Below the pieces are notes generated by a model. It made no database searches and was not told the DNA's origin. It worked only from the letters and a program-made list of their open reading frames with translations. A stretch of DNA of 35,104 nt from Pseudomonas sp. Ant30-3 (lineage in GTDB: Bacteria; Pseudomonadota; Gammaproteobacteria; Pseudomonadales; Pseudomonadaceae): positions 1 to 35,104 of the forward strand of contig NZ_JMCL01000045.1 in NCBI RefSeq assembly GCF_000690905.1, written 5' to 3'. Shown here one piece after another: positions 17,242 through 26,232 of this stretch. Both the position numbers and the translations under genes were made by a program. Position 1 is the first letter of the stretch. Each line of letters begins with the position of its first letter.

Positions 17242-17766
17242 TTAGCTCTCGCTCAGGCCTTCGCGGAAACGGATTGCCAGACTTTTCAGGCTCTGACGCC
17301 AGCTCTCCAGCTCTTCCCGACTCAGCTCCTGCGGCACTGCTTTTTCGTCCAGGTTCACGGCCTGGATCAGCGGCTGTGTCACATCACCCTTGGGTTTATG
17401 GGGTGCGCGCGGAGGCTGAAACAGAGCAGCATGGGACGACAGCAATCTTGCCAACCATGTTTCCGGGTTCTGCGCCAACTCGACCATTTCGGCCATTTCA
17501 GGAATAGCGATGGCATCGAGCACTTCTCGCGTGAGCAGCATCTCCGCCCGCGGTGCGTTGGCTTGAGGCAAGCGATAGAAGCCGGCAATCTCATGGCACA
17601 ATCCCAGCAGCGCACCGTAAAGATGAAACAGCGCCGATTCGCGATTGGCCTGAATCAGCGCCAGCGCGTTCATTGCCCCACCCTCTTGAGCTTTGGCGAG
17701 CGCTTCCAGCGAAAGGCCGGCGAAATAGATTTTCTGATTGGTACGGGTATAGAGTTCGTGGGCCAT
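17242..17766 (-). CDS. Uncharacterised protein, DUF6586-like
   Basis: A 174-residue, mostly helical cytosolic protein rich in Leu, Ala and Glu. Features are LYTRTNQKIYFAGLSLEAL at the N-terminus, a helical centre with LYGALLGLCHEIAGFYRLP, and a C-terminus resembling SREELESWRQSLKSLAIRFREG. It resembles what I recall as DUF6586, found in pseudomonads next to topA (PAO1 PA3010 by position). The open frame reaches 17844, but ATG at 17766 has TGGAGG 8 bases upstream; the longer start would add a Cys-rich stretch out of keeping with the rest. It lies downstream of the topA terminator, so it is a separate unit. No biochemical function is known to me. Confidence 0.82.
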   Translation of the reverse strand: MAHELYTRTNQKIYFAGLSLEALAKAQEGGAMNALALIQANRESALFHLYGALLGLCHEIAGFYRLPQANAPRAEMLLTREVLDAIAIPEMAEMVELAQNPETWLARLLSSHAALFQPPRAPHKPKGDVTQPLIQAVNLDEKAVPQELSREELESWRQSLKSLAIRFREGLSES

Positions 17767-17850
17767 GACGGCAGCCTCCACAACGAAATAAGCGCTCAGG
17801 CAAGTCGGACAGTGTCGTGGATCACCTGCGCCTGCCGCAAGCAAAAAACA

Positions 17851-17892
17851 AAAAGGCCGCCTGAAAACCTAGAGGGTTTCAGGCGGCCTTTT
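17851..17892. terminator. Strong bidirectional terminator after topA
   Basis: AAAAGGCCGCCTGAAA (17851-17866) and its exact reverse complement (17877-17892) form a 16-bp stem with about 10 bases between. On the - strand the stem ends in CCTTTTTGTTTTTTGC. It lies 70 bases after the topA stop. Confidence 0.93.
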
Positions 17893-17893
17893 A

Positions 17894-17918
17894 TGTAGAA
17901 GCGGGCTTGCTCTCGAAG
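17894..17918 (+). repeat. Solitary degenerate REP sequence
   Basis: This 25-base stretch contains AAGCGGGCTTGCTCTCGAAG and differs at about three positions from the right arm of the type A REPIN at 12771-12798. It has no inverted partner nearby, so it looks like a decayed single REP beside the topA terminator. Confidence 0.6.
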
Positions 17919-17961
17919 AACCTGACGACGGCGCGCCCATCCAGGCACGCGCCGCAAGCAG

Positions 17962-20592
17962 TTACGCCTTGGCTTTCGCCGGACGCTTGTCTTCCACTGT
18001 CCACTTCCCACCGTCGTAGTACGCTTTCCAGCCAGTCGGCTTACCGTCGACTTCAGTCTGCACGTACTGCTCTTTGGTCTTGCGGCTGTAGCGAATTACC
18101 GCTGGCAGACCATCCGGGTCCTTCTTCGGCGCTTCGCAAAGGAAGTGATACTTCGGATCGATCTCGTCCTTGTGCGGCACAATTTCCATGACCAGCGGAG
18201 CACGGGTCTCGCGGTTTTTCGGGAATTGACTCGCAGCCAGGAATAGACCCGAAGCACCGTCGCGCAGGATGTAGGTGTCGTTGACCTTTTCGCATTTCAG
18301 CTCAGGCATCTTCACCGGGTCCATCTTCGGCGGCGCCGCATCACCGCTTTTCAGCAGCTTGCGGGTGTTCTTGCACGTCGGGTTGGTGCAGCCAAAGAAT
18401 TTGCCGAAACGGCCGGTCTTGAGCTGCATCTCGCTGCCGCACTTGTCGCACTCCAGGCTTGGACCTTCATAGCCTTTGATGCGATAGCTTCCCTCTTCGA
18501 TTTCGTACCCTGCGCAATCCGGGTTATTACCGCAGATGTGCAGTTTGCGTTTCTCGTCGAGCAAATAAGCATCCATCGCCGTGCTGCAGATCGGACAGCG
18601 ATGTTTGCCTCGCAGAACCAGGGATTCCGATTCGCCCTCATCGTCCGCGGCGATTTCGTCGCCCGGAACCAGATTGACCGTAGCTTTGCAGCGTTCTTTC
18701 GGCGGCAGGCTGTAACCCGAGCAACCGAGGAACACACCGGTCGAGGCAGTACGGATCTGCATCGGGCGGCCGCACGTCAGGCATGGAATGTCAGTCATGA
18801 CCGGCTGGTTGGCACGCATGCCGCTGTCCGGACTTTCGGCTACTTCGAGCTTTTTCTTGAAGTCGCCGTAGAACTCATCAAGCACGTTTTTCCAGTCGCG
18901 CTCACCCTGAGCCACGTCATCGAGGTTCTCTTCCATGCCGGCCGTGAAGCCGTAATCCATAAGATTGGAGAAGCTCTCGGACAGACGCTCGGTGACGATG
19001 TCGCCCATCTTCTCGGAATAGAAGCGCCGGTTGTGCAACGCCACGTAGCCGCGGTCCTGGATGGTCGAAATGATTGCCGCATAAGTCGAAGGACGACCGA
19101 TGCCGCGTTTCTCCATTTCCTTGACCAGGCTCGCTTCCGAATAACGAGCCGGCGGCTTGGTGAAGTGCTGGGTCGGATCAAGCTTGATCAGCTTCATCAC
19201 GTCGCCCTGGGCCATGTCCGGCAGCACGTCATCGTCGCCCGGCTTGGCGATCTGCGGCATCACACGGGTGTAGCCGTCGAATTTGAGGATGCGGCCCTTG
19301 GCGCGCAAATCGAAATCGCCAGCACCCACGGTCACAGTGGTCGACAGGTATTGCGCCGGCAGCATCTGGCAGGCGAGGAACTGGCGCCAGATCAGCTCGT
19401 AGAGGCGCTCGGCATCACGCTCCATGCCCGACAGCTTGCTTGGCTCGGTGTTGGCATCGGACGGACGAATTGCTTCGTGAGCCTCTTGTGCGCCTTCCTT
19501 GCTGCTGTAGACGTTCGGATTTTCCGGCAGGTACTTCTTGCCGAATTGCTCTTCAATATAAGTGCGCGCCATCGTCACGGCATCGGCCGAGAGGTTGGTG
19601 GAGTCAGTACGCATGTAGGTGATGTAGCCAGCTTCGTACAAACGCTGGGCCATCATCATGGTTTTCTTCACGCCAAAGCCCAGGCGATTGCTTGCAGCCT
19701 GTTGCAGGGTGGACGTGATGAACGGCGCCGACGGCTTGCTGCTGGTCGGTTTGTCTTCACGCTTGACGATGCTGTAGCTGGAAGCCTTGAGCTTTTCCAG
19801 CGCGGCCATGGCCTGCGCTTCGTTCAGCGGCTTGAAGGCCTCGCCTTTTTCACGGGCGACATCGAAGCGCACGGTGGCGCCTTTGGCCGTGCCCAGATCG
19901 GCGTGAATCTCCCAGTATTCTTCAGGGATAAACGCGCGAATTTCGCGCTCACGATCCACCACCAGCTTAACGGCAACCGATTGCACGCGGCCGGCAGATA
20001 AGCCACGGGCAATTTTAGCCCACAGCAGCGGCGAAACCATGTAACCCACCACACGATCGAGGAAACGGCGCGCCTGTTGAGCGTTGACACGGTTGATGTC
20101 CAGCTCGCCAGGTTTGGAGAACGCTTCCTGAATGGCTTTCTTGGTGATCTCGTTGAACACCACGCGCTTGTAGCGGCTGTCGTCACCACCGATGGCTTCG
20201 CGCAGGTGCCAGGCAATGGCTTCCCCCTCGCGATCCAAGTCGGTTGCGAGATAGATGGTGTCAGCATCCATGGCGAGCCGGCGCAGCTCTTCGATGACCT
20301 TTTCCTTGCCAGGAAGGATCTCGTACTTGGCTTTCCAGCCATGATCGGGATCGACACCCATGCGTGAGACCAGCTGCTTGCGCGCTTTCTCTTTGGGCGT
20401 GAGTACCGGACCCTCACCTGCGGCGGCCTTGCCACGCTTGGCAGCGGGCTCTTTGCTGGCGCTAGCCGAACCGCTGGTGGGCAGGTCTCGGATATGGCCG
20501 ATACTCGACTTCACCACGTATTGGTTGCCCAGATACTTGTTGATGGTCTTGGCCTTAGCCGGGGATTCCACAATGACCAGCGATTTGCCCAT
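17962..20592 (-). CDS. topA: DNA topoisomerase I (type IA)
   Basis: An 876-residue enzyme that relaxes negative supercoils. The N-terminal TOPRIM domain begins [19 protein letters not shown] and has [13 protein letters not shown]; the active-site Tyr326 lies in [23 protein letters not shown] and the arch domain follow. The C-terminus has three tetracysteine zinc ribbons beginning CLTCGRP, CPICSTA and CDKCGSE, then a basic KRPAKAKA tail. The length is close to E. coli TopA (865). Near residues 40-65 there is a short low-complexity Ser/Ala/Lys linker inside the TOPRIM region, as in other pseudomonads. The promoter is at 20653-20681 and a strong terminator follows. It is a single-gene unit. Confidence 0.98.
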   Translation of the reverse strand: MGKSLVIVESPAKAKTINKYLGNQYVVKSSIGHIRDLPTSGSASASKEPAAKRGKAAAGEGPVLTPKEKARKQLVSRMGVDPDHGWKAKYEILPGKEKVIEELRRLAMDADTIYLATDLDREGEAIAWHLREAIGGDDSRYKRVVFNEITKKAIQEAFSKPGELDINRVNAQQARRFLDRVVGYMVSPLLWAKIARGLSAGRVQSVAVKLVVDREREIRAFIPEEYWEIHADLGTAKGATVRFDVAREKGEAFKPLNEAQAMAALEKLKASSYSIVKREDKPTSSKPSAPFITSTLQQAASNRLGFGVKKTMMMAQRLYEAGYITYMRTDSTNLSADAVTMARTYIEEQFGKKYLPENPNVYSSKEGAQEAHEAIRPSDANTEPSKLSGMERDAERLYELIWRQFLACQMLPAQYLSTTVTVGAGDFDLRAKGRILKFDGYTRVMPQIAKPGDDDVLPDMAQGDVMKLIKLDPTQHFTKPPARYSEASLVKEMEKRGIGRPSTYAAIISTIQDRGYVALHNRRFYSEKMGDIVTERLSESFSNLMDYGFTAGMEENLDDVAQGERDWKNVLDEFYGDFKKKLEVAESPDSGMRANQPVMTDIPCLTCGRPMQIRTASTGVFLGCSGYSLPPKERCKATVNLVPGDEIAADDEGESESLVLRGKHRCPICSTAMDAYLLDEKRKLHICGNNPDCAGYEIEEGSYRIKGYEGPSLECDKCGSEMQLKTGRFGKFFGCTNPTCKNTRKLLKSGDAAPPKMDPVKMPELKCEKVNDTYILRDGASGLFLAASQFPKNRETRAPLVMEIVPHKDEIDPKYHFLCEAPKKDPDGLPAVIRYSRKTKEQYVQTEVDGKPTGWKAYYDGGKWTVEDKRPAKAKA

Positions 20593-20652
20593 GGATCAGA
20601 AAATTCCTGAATTCTAGAAGTGAAAGGCGGTTGGCGCCTGACGCGGCACCGC

Positions 20653-20681
20653 TATATATAGTGGCTACAAGATGAGGTCAA
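20653..20681 (-). promoter_or_regulatory. Candidate sigma70 promoter of topA
   Basis: On the - strand TTGACC (20676-20681) and TATATA (20653-20658) are 17 bases apart. The -10 lies inside the alternating AT palindrome CTATATATAG, easily melted and sensitive to supercoiling, which suits a topA promoter. The leader would be about 55 bases. Confidence 0.6.
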
Positions 20682-20706
20682 GCGCAGGGTTCAGCGCGCA
20701 CTCAGC

Positions 20707-20943
20707 TTATGGCTTGGAAAAAAGGCTCGATTCGGCCTGCACCAGAGCAAAGCGCGGCACCTGTTCGCCGTCAACTTCGACCGACTCCATGAACATGCTC
20801 AAGGGACGCACCCAAAAGCCGTAATCGCCATACAGGGCTTGGTAGAAGACCACTTCTTCTTCGGTCTCCGAATGCCGCGCGATGCTGAATACGCGGTATT
20901 GCGGACCTTTGTAATGTTGGTAGAGCCCAGGTTGTATCGGCAT
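20707..20943 (-). CDS. DUF1653 domain protein
   Basis: A 78-residue cytosolic protein consisting of one DUF1653 domain: PGLYQHYKGPQYRVFSIARHSETEE, then VVFYQALYGDYGFWVRPLSMF and a C-terminal PRFALV. The family is common in bacteria and often lies near metabolic or translation genes; its function is not established. The frame is open to 20961, but ATG at 20943 has GAGG 8 bases upstream and gives the usual MPIQPGLY start. It lies between topA and the fadA terminator on the - strand. The gene before it, fadA, is separated by that terminator, so it is probably transcribed on its own. Confidence 0.9.
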   Translation of the reverse strand: MPIQPGLYQHYKGPQYRVFSIARHSETEEEVVFYQALYGDYGFWVRPLSMFMESVEVDGEQVPRFALVQAESSLFSKP

Positions 20944-20993
20944 GGTTTGGCCCTCTCTCAAATCTTTGCAAAAATAAAAACAAAATAAATCCA

Positions 20994-21024
20994 GAAAAAC
21001 AAAAACCGGGGCACTTGGCCCCGG
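20994..21024 (-). terminator. Rho-independent terminator of fadBA
   Basis: On the - strand CCGGGGC, a CAAGT loop and GCCCCGG form a perfect 7-bp stem (21006-21024), followed by TTTTTGTTTTTC. It lies about 20 bases after the fadA stop. Confidence 0.92.
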
Positions 21025-21042
21025 CTTCCATCAACGGAACGC

Positions 21043-22233
<1,191 letters not shown>

Positions 22234-22247
22234 CTAGTTGGGGGCGC

Positions 22248-24395
22248 TTAACCGAAGAAGCTCTGGCCGTTCTTGGCCATTTCACGCAGCTTCGCGGTCG
22301 GGTGGTACAGCGCGCCCAAATCAGCGTACTGGTCAGCCAGGGCAACGAACTCTGCCACACCGATCGAGTCGATGTAACGCAGCGCACCGCCACGGAATGG
22401 AGGGAAACCAATACCGTAGACCAGACCCATGTCGGCCTCGGCTGCGGTCTCGACGATGCCGTCTTCCAGGCAACGTACGGTTTCCAGGCACAGCGGGATC
22501 ATCATCCAGTTGATGATGTCTTCGTCAGTGACGTCGCGCTGTTCGTAAACGATCGGCTTGAGCACTTCCAGTACCGACGGATCGGCGACTTTCTTCTGCT
22601 TGCCCTTCTTGTCGGTCTCGTAAGCGTAGAAGCCCTTGCCGTTCTTCTGGCCCAGGCGCTTGGCTTCGTAGAGCACGTCGATGGCCGAACGACGGTCGTC
22701 CTTCATGCGGTCCGGGAAGCCTTCAGCCATTACGTCACGACCGTGGTGACCGGTGTCGATGCCGACTACGTCCATCAGGTACGCCGGGCCCATAGGCCAG
22801 CCGAATTTTTCCATGACTTTGTCAATGCGGACGAAGTCGACACCAGCGCTGACCAGCCTGGCGAAACCGCCGAAGTAAGGGAACAGCACGCGGTTGACCA
22901 GGAAGCCCGGGCAGTCATTGACGACGATCGGGTTCTTGCCCATTTTCTTTGCGTAGGCAACGGTGGTGGCAACGGCCAGCTCACTGGACTTCTCGCCACG
23001 GATCACTTCCACCAGCGGCATCATGTGCACCGGGTTGAAGAAGTGCATGCCGACGAAGTTTTCCGGACGCTTGAGGGCTTTCGCCAGCAAGGTGATGGAA
23101 ATGGTCGAGGTGTTGGACGCGAGGATGGTGTCCTCTTTGACCTTGTCTTCGACTTCAGCCAGTACGGCCTGCTTGACCTTCGGGTTCTCGACGACAGCCT
23201 CGACCACCAGATCCACATGACCGAAGTCGCCGTAGGACAGGGTTGGACGGATACCGTTGAGGACTTCAGCCATTTTCGCCGGGGTCATGCGGCCTTTATC
23301 AACGCGACCGACCAACAGCTTGGCGGCTTCAGCCAGACCTTGCTCGATGCCGTGCTCGTTGATGTCTTTCATCAGGATCGGCGTGCCTTTGGACGCCGAC
23401 TGATACGCAATACCGCCGCCCATGATGCCGGCGCCGAGTACGGCAGCCTGCTTCACGTCCTTGGCGATTTCGTCGTAGGCCTTGGCCTTTTTCTTCAGTT
23501 CCTGATCGTTCAGGAACAGACCGATCAAGCTCTGCGCTGCAGAAGTCTTGGCCAGTTTGACGAAACCGTTCGCTTCGACTTCCAGCGCTTTGTCGCGACC
23601 GAAGTTCGCCGCTTTCTGAATGGTCTTGATCGCTTCCACCGGCGCCGGGTAGTTAGGGCCGGCCTGGCCTGCAACGAAACCTTTGGCGGTTTCGAAAGCC
23701 ATCATCTGTTCGATTGCGTTCAGTTTCAGCTTTTCCAGCTTCGGCTGACGCTTGGCCTTATAGTCAAACTCGCCGGAGATGGCGCGTTTGACCAGTTCCA
23801 GGGCCGCTTCCTGCAGTTTTTCAGGTGCGACCACTGCGTCCACTGCGCCCACTTTCAGCGCGTCTTCAGGACGGTTTTCCTTACCGGAAGCGATCCATTC
23901 GATCGCATTGTCGGCACCGATCAGGCGTGGCAGACGAACGGTACCGCCAAAGCCAGGGTAGATGCCCAGTTTGACTTCCGGCAGGCCGATTTTAGCACTG
24001 GCGGACATGACGCGGTAATCCGCCGCCAGGCACATTTCCAGACCGCCACCGAGGGCGATGCCGTTGATCGCGGCGACCGTCGGGACGTTCAAGTCTTCGA
24101 AGTCGCTGAAAATCTTGTTGGCTTCCAGATTGCCAGCAACCAGCTCGGCATCAGGCAGCTTGAAGTTCTCGACAAATTCGGTGATGTCGGCGCCGACGAT
24201 GAACACGTCCTTGCCACTGCTGACGATCACACCCTTGATCGAAGCATCTGCCTTGATGGTGTCTACCGCCTGACGGAGTTCGTTCAGGGTTAGACGGTTG
24301 AACTTGTTGACGGACTCACCCTTGAGGTCGAATTGCAATTCGACGATGCCACTCTCAAGAGCTTTAACCGTGATGGCTTTACCTTCGTAAATCAT
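22248..24395 (-). CDS. fadB: Multifunctional fatty-acid oxidation protein, alpha subunit
   Basis: A 715-residue enzyme with enoyl-CoA hydratase, isomerase and 3-hydroxyacyl-CoA dehydrogenase activities. The N-terminal crotonase part has [21 protein letters not shown] (catalytic Glu region) and [21 protein letters not shown]. The dehydrogenase begins with the NAD loop [14 protein letters not shown] and has [17 protein letters not shown] and [15 protein letters not shown]. The C-terminus ends in [13 protein letters not shown]. The frame is open to 24500, but ATG at 24395 has GGAG 8 bases upstream and gives exactly the 715 residues known for the P. fragi and PAO1 enzymes. It heads fadBA. PsrA is a likely regulator by family knowledge, but I see no classic PsrA box close upstream. 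Confidence 0.98.
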   Translation of the reverse strand: MIYEGKAITVKALESGIVELQFDLKGESVNKFNRLTLNELRQAVDTIKADASIKGVIVSSGKDVFIVGADITEFVENFKLPDAELVAGNLEANKIFSDFEDLNVPTVAAINGIALGGGLEMCLAADYRVMSASAKIGLPEVKLGIYPGFGGTVRLPRLIGADNAIEWIASGKENRPEDALKVGAVDAVVAPEKLQEAALELVKRAISGEFDYKAKRQPKLEKLKLNAIEQMMAFETAKGFVAGQAGPNYPAPVEAIKTIQKAANFGRDKALEVEANGFVKLAKTSAAQSLIGLFLNDQELKKKAKAYDEIAKDVKQAAVLGAGIMGGGIAYQSASKGTPILMKDINEHGIEQGLAEAAKLLVGRVDKGRMTPAKMAEVLNGIRPTLSYGDFGHVDLVVEAVVENPKVKQAVLAEVEDKVKEDTILASNTSTISITLLAKALKRPENFVGMHFFNPVHMMPLVEVIRGEKSSELAVATTVAYAKKMGKNPIVVNDCPGFLVNRVLFPYFGGFARLVSAGVDFVRIDKVMEKFGWPMGPAYLMDVVGIDTGHHGRDVMAEGFPDRMKDDRRSAIDVLYEAKRLGQKNGKGFYAYETDKKGKQKKVADPSVLEVLKPIVYEQRDVTDEDIINWMMIPLCLETVRCLEDGIVETAAEADMGLVYGIGFPPFRGGALRYIDSIGVAEFVALADQYADLGALYHPTAKLREMAKNGQSFFG

Positions 24396-24600
24396 CAACT
24401 GATCTCCACGATATGGAAGCTGAACAGTACACGTCGGACGCAGGCGAAGGGCTTGGCAGGGACGCTTATCGTCGATGCTACGCCCATCCACCCGGCACAC
24501 CCGCCAACGCGATAGTCGGGATTCTGTAGGAACGTTATTACAGGCAAACGCTCAATTCATACGCCCGTTTGATTCGGGTACGTCACCTTCAGGGAAATCC

Positions 24601-24612
24601 TGACAATTGTCA
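24601..24612. promoter_or_regulatory. Perfect 12-base palindrome upstream of fadB
   Basis: TGACAATTGTCA is a perfect palindrome about 205 bases before the fadB start and overlaps a TTGACA (- strand, 24608-24613) that could be a -35 element. It looks like a dimeric repressor site, but the regulator is unknown. Confidence 0.45.
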
Positions 24613-24629
24613 ATCGCCCAAAATAGGGG

Positions 24630-24658
24630 ATGAAAGTAGACTTTCCGGTCACTTTCAT
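24630..24658. repeat. Inverted repeat ATGAAAGT/ACTTTCAT
   Basis: Perfect 8-base arms (24630-24637 and 24651-24658) are separated by 13 bases. It sits between the TGACAATTGTCA palindrome and the candidate sRNA, so it could be an operator for either fadBA or the RNA. Confidence 0.45.
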
Positions 24659-24676
24659 ACCGTCCATACTCAAAAC

Positions 24677-24876
24677 ACATGGGTGCATGTGCGGCCATTC
24701 ATAGAATCAATAGTTAGAAAATTCGCCCTAATCCGCGGCAGCTTCTGTTCGAGACGCTACGCTGTTGGGACTTGGCGAGGGATTCAACGTTCAGCGAACG
24801 CTGTGCGAAGAGTTGCCAAATGAAGTTTCCGGCCTGCCTGGCCAACCCGGCCCGACGATGAATGTCGGGCTTTTTA
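24677..24876 (+). ncRNA. Candidate intergenic small RNA
   Basis: A strong + strand terminator at 24850-24876 has no + strand gene before it for more than 14 kb of opposite-strand genes, so it must end a non-coding transcript or be accidental. Upstream are further hairpins: CGTTC-AGC-GAACG (24788-24800) enclosed by TTGGC/GCCAA (24772-24776 with 24815-24819), and GGCC-TGCCT-GGCC just before the terminator. The 5' end is a guess, based on a weak promoter TTTCCG (24642) and CATACT (24665) 17 bases apart. I cannot match it to a named Pseudomonas sRNA. Confidence 0.45.
24850..24876 (+). terminator. Rho-independent terminator of the candidate sRNA
   Basis: GCCCGAC (24850-24856), a 7-base loop and GTCGGGC (24864-24870) are followed directly by TTTTTATT. 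It is perfectly formed for the + strand; no + strand coding sequence precedes it. Confidence 0.85.
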
Positions 24877-24899
24877 TTGCCTGAGAGCACGCCACCTTC

Positions 24900-25046
24900 T
24901 GTAGCAGCTGCCGAGCCTGCGAGGCTGCGTTCGGCGGCGAAGCCGTCGTAAAACAAGGCGCCCATGTCTCACAGCCGTACCGCAGGCACGATTTTACGAC
25001 GACTTCGTCGCCGGACGCAGCCTCGCAGGCTCGGCAGCTGCTACAG
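24900..25046. repeat. REPIN: long inverted repeat, type B
   Basis: Arms of about 53 bases (24900-24952 and 24993-25046) are nearly exact inverted copies, starting TGTAGCAGCTGCCGAGCCTG and including GAGGCTGCG and the CGTCGTAAAA end, with about 40 bases between. A few mismatches lie in the GGCGGCGAAG segment. The sequence differs from the type A element at 12.7 kb. It sits between the candidate sRNA and the hypothetical gene at 25065, which converge. Confidence 0.9.
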
Positions 25047-25064
25047 AAGTTCGCGGTTCAGGGC

Positions 25065-25502
25065 TCAGGCGAGGGCTTTGAGGGTCGTATCGATCTGTTG
25101 CAAAACCGTCGCTTCGCCCTTCTCGCCCCAATACAAGGTGATCATCTGCTTGTCCGCTTCGACCTTGTAGACGTTCTCTGGCAATTTTTCGAAATGATTC
25201 AGAAGCGTCGGATTCTCACACGGTTCCTGCCACTGATTGACCCACACGCCGGGCGATTTCTGCCAGTAACTCCAGCACGCCGGCTGAGTGCCACGACGCG
25301 GCCGATGATATTGCGCGCAAGGGCTAGGCGGCTCCTGGCTCAGCCAGTGCGGCCAGTCCTGCGGCGCTAACTGCATGGCCAATCCGATGCGTCGGGCTTC
25401 CATGCGCAAAGCCATGCGCCCGCTCTGTCCACGGGATGGACGCAACCACGCCAGTGGACTCAAAACCACCAGCAGGATTGACACCACTATCCAGACCGTC
25501 AT
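25065..25502 (-). CDS. Hypothetical membrane-anchored protein
   Basis: A 145-residue protein with one N-terminal hydrophobic segment (VWIVVSILLVVLSPLAWL), followed by a basic stretch and a soluble domain rich in Trp and Pro with three Cys (PCAQYH, PACWSYW, PCENPT). A C-terminal part (VYKVEADKQMITLYWGEKG) is probably beta-stranded. I recognise no family. The ATG has GGGAG about 7 bases upstream. The hydrophobic start is followed by positive charge, so the bulk should face the cytoplasm. It starts 104 bases from uspA, divergently, so the two may share a control region. By position it may correspond to a gene next to PAO1 PA3017. Confidence 0.75.
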   Translation of the reverse strand: MTVWIVVSILLVVLSPLAWLRPSRGQSGRMALRMEARRIGLAMQLAPQDWPHWLSQEPPSPCAQYHRPRRGTQPACWSYWQKSPGVWVNQWQEPCENPTLLNHFEKLPENVYKVEADKQMITLYWGEKGEATVLQQIDTTLKALA

Positions 25503-25567
25503 ATCTGTACTCCCGATTTTTCATGTGCGCTTCGGCTCAGCTTGAAACCAACGCGCCCGAAACAAGC

Positions 25568-25573
25568 CATACT
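25568..25573 (+). promoter_or_regulatory. Possible -10 (sigmaS-like) element of uspA
   Basis: CATACT followed by TA resembles the extended -10 CTATACT-TA favoured by RpoS, about 35 bases before the uspA ATG. A TTGAAA lies upstream but at poor spacing (20 bases). Universal stress genes are often RpoS-controlled; the assignment is tentative. Confidence 0.3.
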
Positions 25574-25606
25574 TACCAACATTGCAATCCTCAGGAGGAG
25601 CACCTC

Positions 25607-26047
25607 ATGCCCTACCACCATATTCTGGTCGCTGTAGATCTAACCGAAGAGTGCGATCCTGTAATCCACCGCGCTCGCGAATTGTCAGTGAGCAATGGCG
25701 CGAAGTTGTCCCTGGTGCACATCGTCGAACCTATGGCCATGGCCTTTGGTGGCGACGTGCCAATGGACCTTTCGCAGTTGCAACAACAGCAATTCGATCA
25801 GGCCAAGGAGCGCCTTGAACGCCTGATGATCAAGTACCCTGAACTCTCGAAAGAGTTCAGCCACCTGACCTACGGCCAGCCGCGCCAGGAGATTCATCAC
25901 CTGGCCAAAGAGCAAGGCTGCGACATGATCGTGGTGGGTAGCCATGGCCGCCATGGTCTGGCATTGCTGCTGGGCTCCACTGCCAACGACGTGCTGCATG
26001 GTGCGCCTTGCGATGTGTTGGCGGTGCGCCTGCAAAGCAAAAACTGA
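25607..26047 (+). CDS. Universal stress protein
   Basis: A 146-residue single-domain UspA-family protein. The N-terminus YHHILVAVDLTEE is the first beta strand with the conserved Asp. Near the C-terminus, VVGSHGRHGLALLLGST resembles the ATP-binding loop G-x2-G-x9-G(S/T), but has eight rather than nine residues between the second and third glycine, so nucleotide binding is uncertain. The family helps cells survive starvation, anaerobiosis and other stress. The open frame reaches 25436, but AGGAGGAG lies 7 bases before the ATG at 25607, and upstream residues do not belong to the domain. The start region of the gene at 25502 on - faces it. A REPIN and a terminator follow. Confidence 0.93.
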   Translation: MPYHHILVAVDLTEECDPVIHRARELSVSNGAKLSLVHIVEPMAMAFGGDVPMDLSQLQQQQFDQAKERLERLMIKYPELSKEFSHLTYGQPRQEIHHLAKEQGCDMIVVGSHGRHGLALLLGSTANDVLHGAPCDVLAVRLQSKN

Positions 26048-26064
26048 CAGCACTTGCGTCTTAA

Positions 26065-26156
26065 CTGTAGGAGCGAGCCTGCTCGCGATGGCGGCTTGTG
26101 AGTCAACATTTCTATCGACTGACAGGGACTCATCGCGAGCAGGCTCACTCCTACAG
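26065..26156. repeat. REPIN: inverted pair of REP sequences, type C
   Basis: CTGTAGGAGCGAGCCTGCTC and GCGATG (26065-26090) face the nearly identical inverted arm at 26131-26156; one base differs (GAGCGAGC against GAGTGAGC on the opposite strand). The 40-base loop is not repeated. It is related to, but distinct from, type A at 12.7 kb. It lies between convergent uspA and uup. Confidence 0.9.
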
Positions 26157-26189
26157 GGGACCCGCACAACTTTAGATCGCACTGCATAC

Positions 26190-26218
26190 AAAAAGCCCGG
26201 CTAAACGCCGGGCTTTTT
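26190..26218. terminator. Bidirectional terminator between uspA and uup
   Basis: AAAAAGCCCGGC and GCCGGGCTTTTT form a perfect 12-bp stem with the loop TAAAC. Poly-T follows on either strand, so it serves both uspA (+) and uup (-), whose stop lies 15 bases away. Confidence 0.95.
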
Positions 26219-26232
26219 CAGTGCAGGATCAA

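Larger units (their letters stand above)
24396..25064. other. 669-base spacer between fadB and the next gene
   Basis: No convincing protein gene lies here; the short open frames in it run through repeats and lack ribosome sites. It holds the fadBA upstream region with several palindromes (24545-24571, 24601-24612, 24630-24658), a candidate small RNA on + ending at about 24876, and a long REPIN (24900-25046). Confidence 0.7.

Noticed and set aside
18538..20001. 487-residue open frame on + opposite topA
   Set aside because: Complement-strand shadow of topA with no ribosome site or domain.
22302..24293. 663-residue open frame on + opposite fadB
   Set aside because: It is a complement-strand shadow of fadB, with biased composition (many Asp, His, Phe, Val) and no family motif.
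24569..24823. 84-residue open frame on + in the fadB spacer
   Set aside because: No ribosome site, poor composition, and it crosses palindromes; the terminator after it fits a non-coding RNA better.
24714..24965. 83-residue open frame on - in the fadB spacer
   Set aside because: It starts inside the REPIN, crosses the sRNA terminator, has no ribosome site and looks like no protein.
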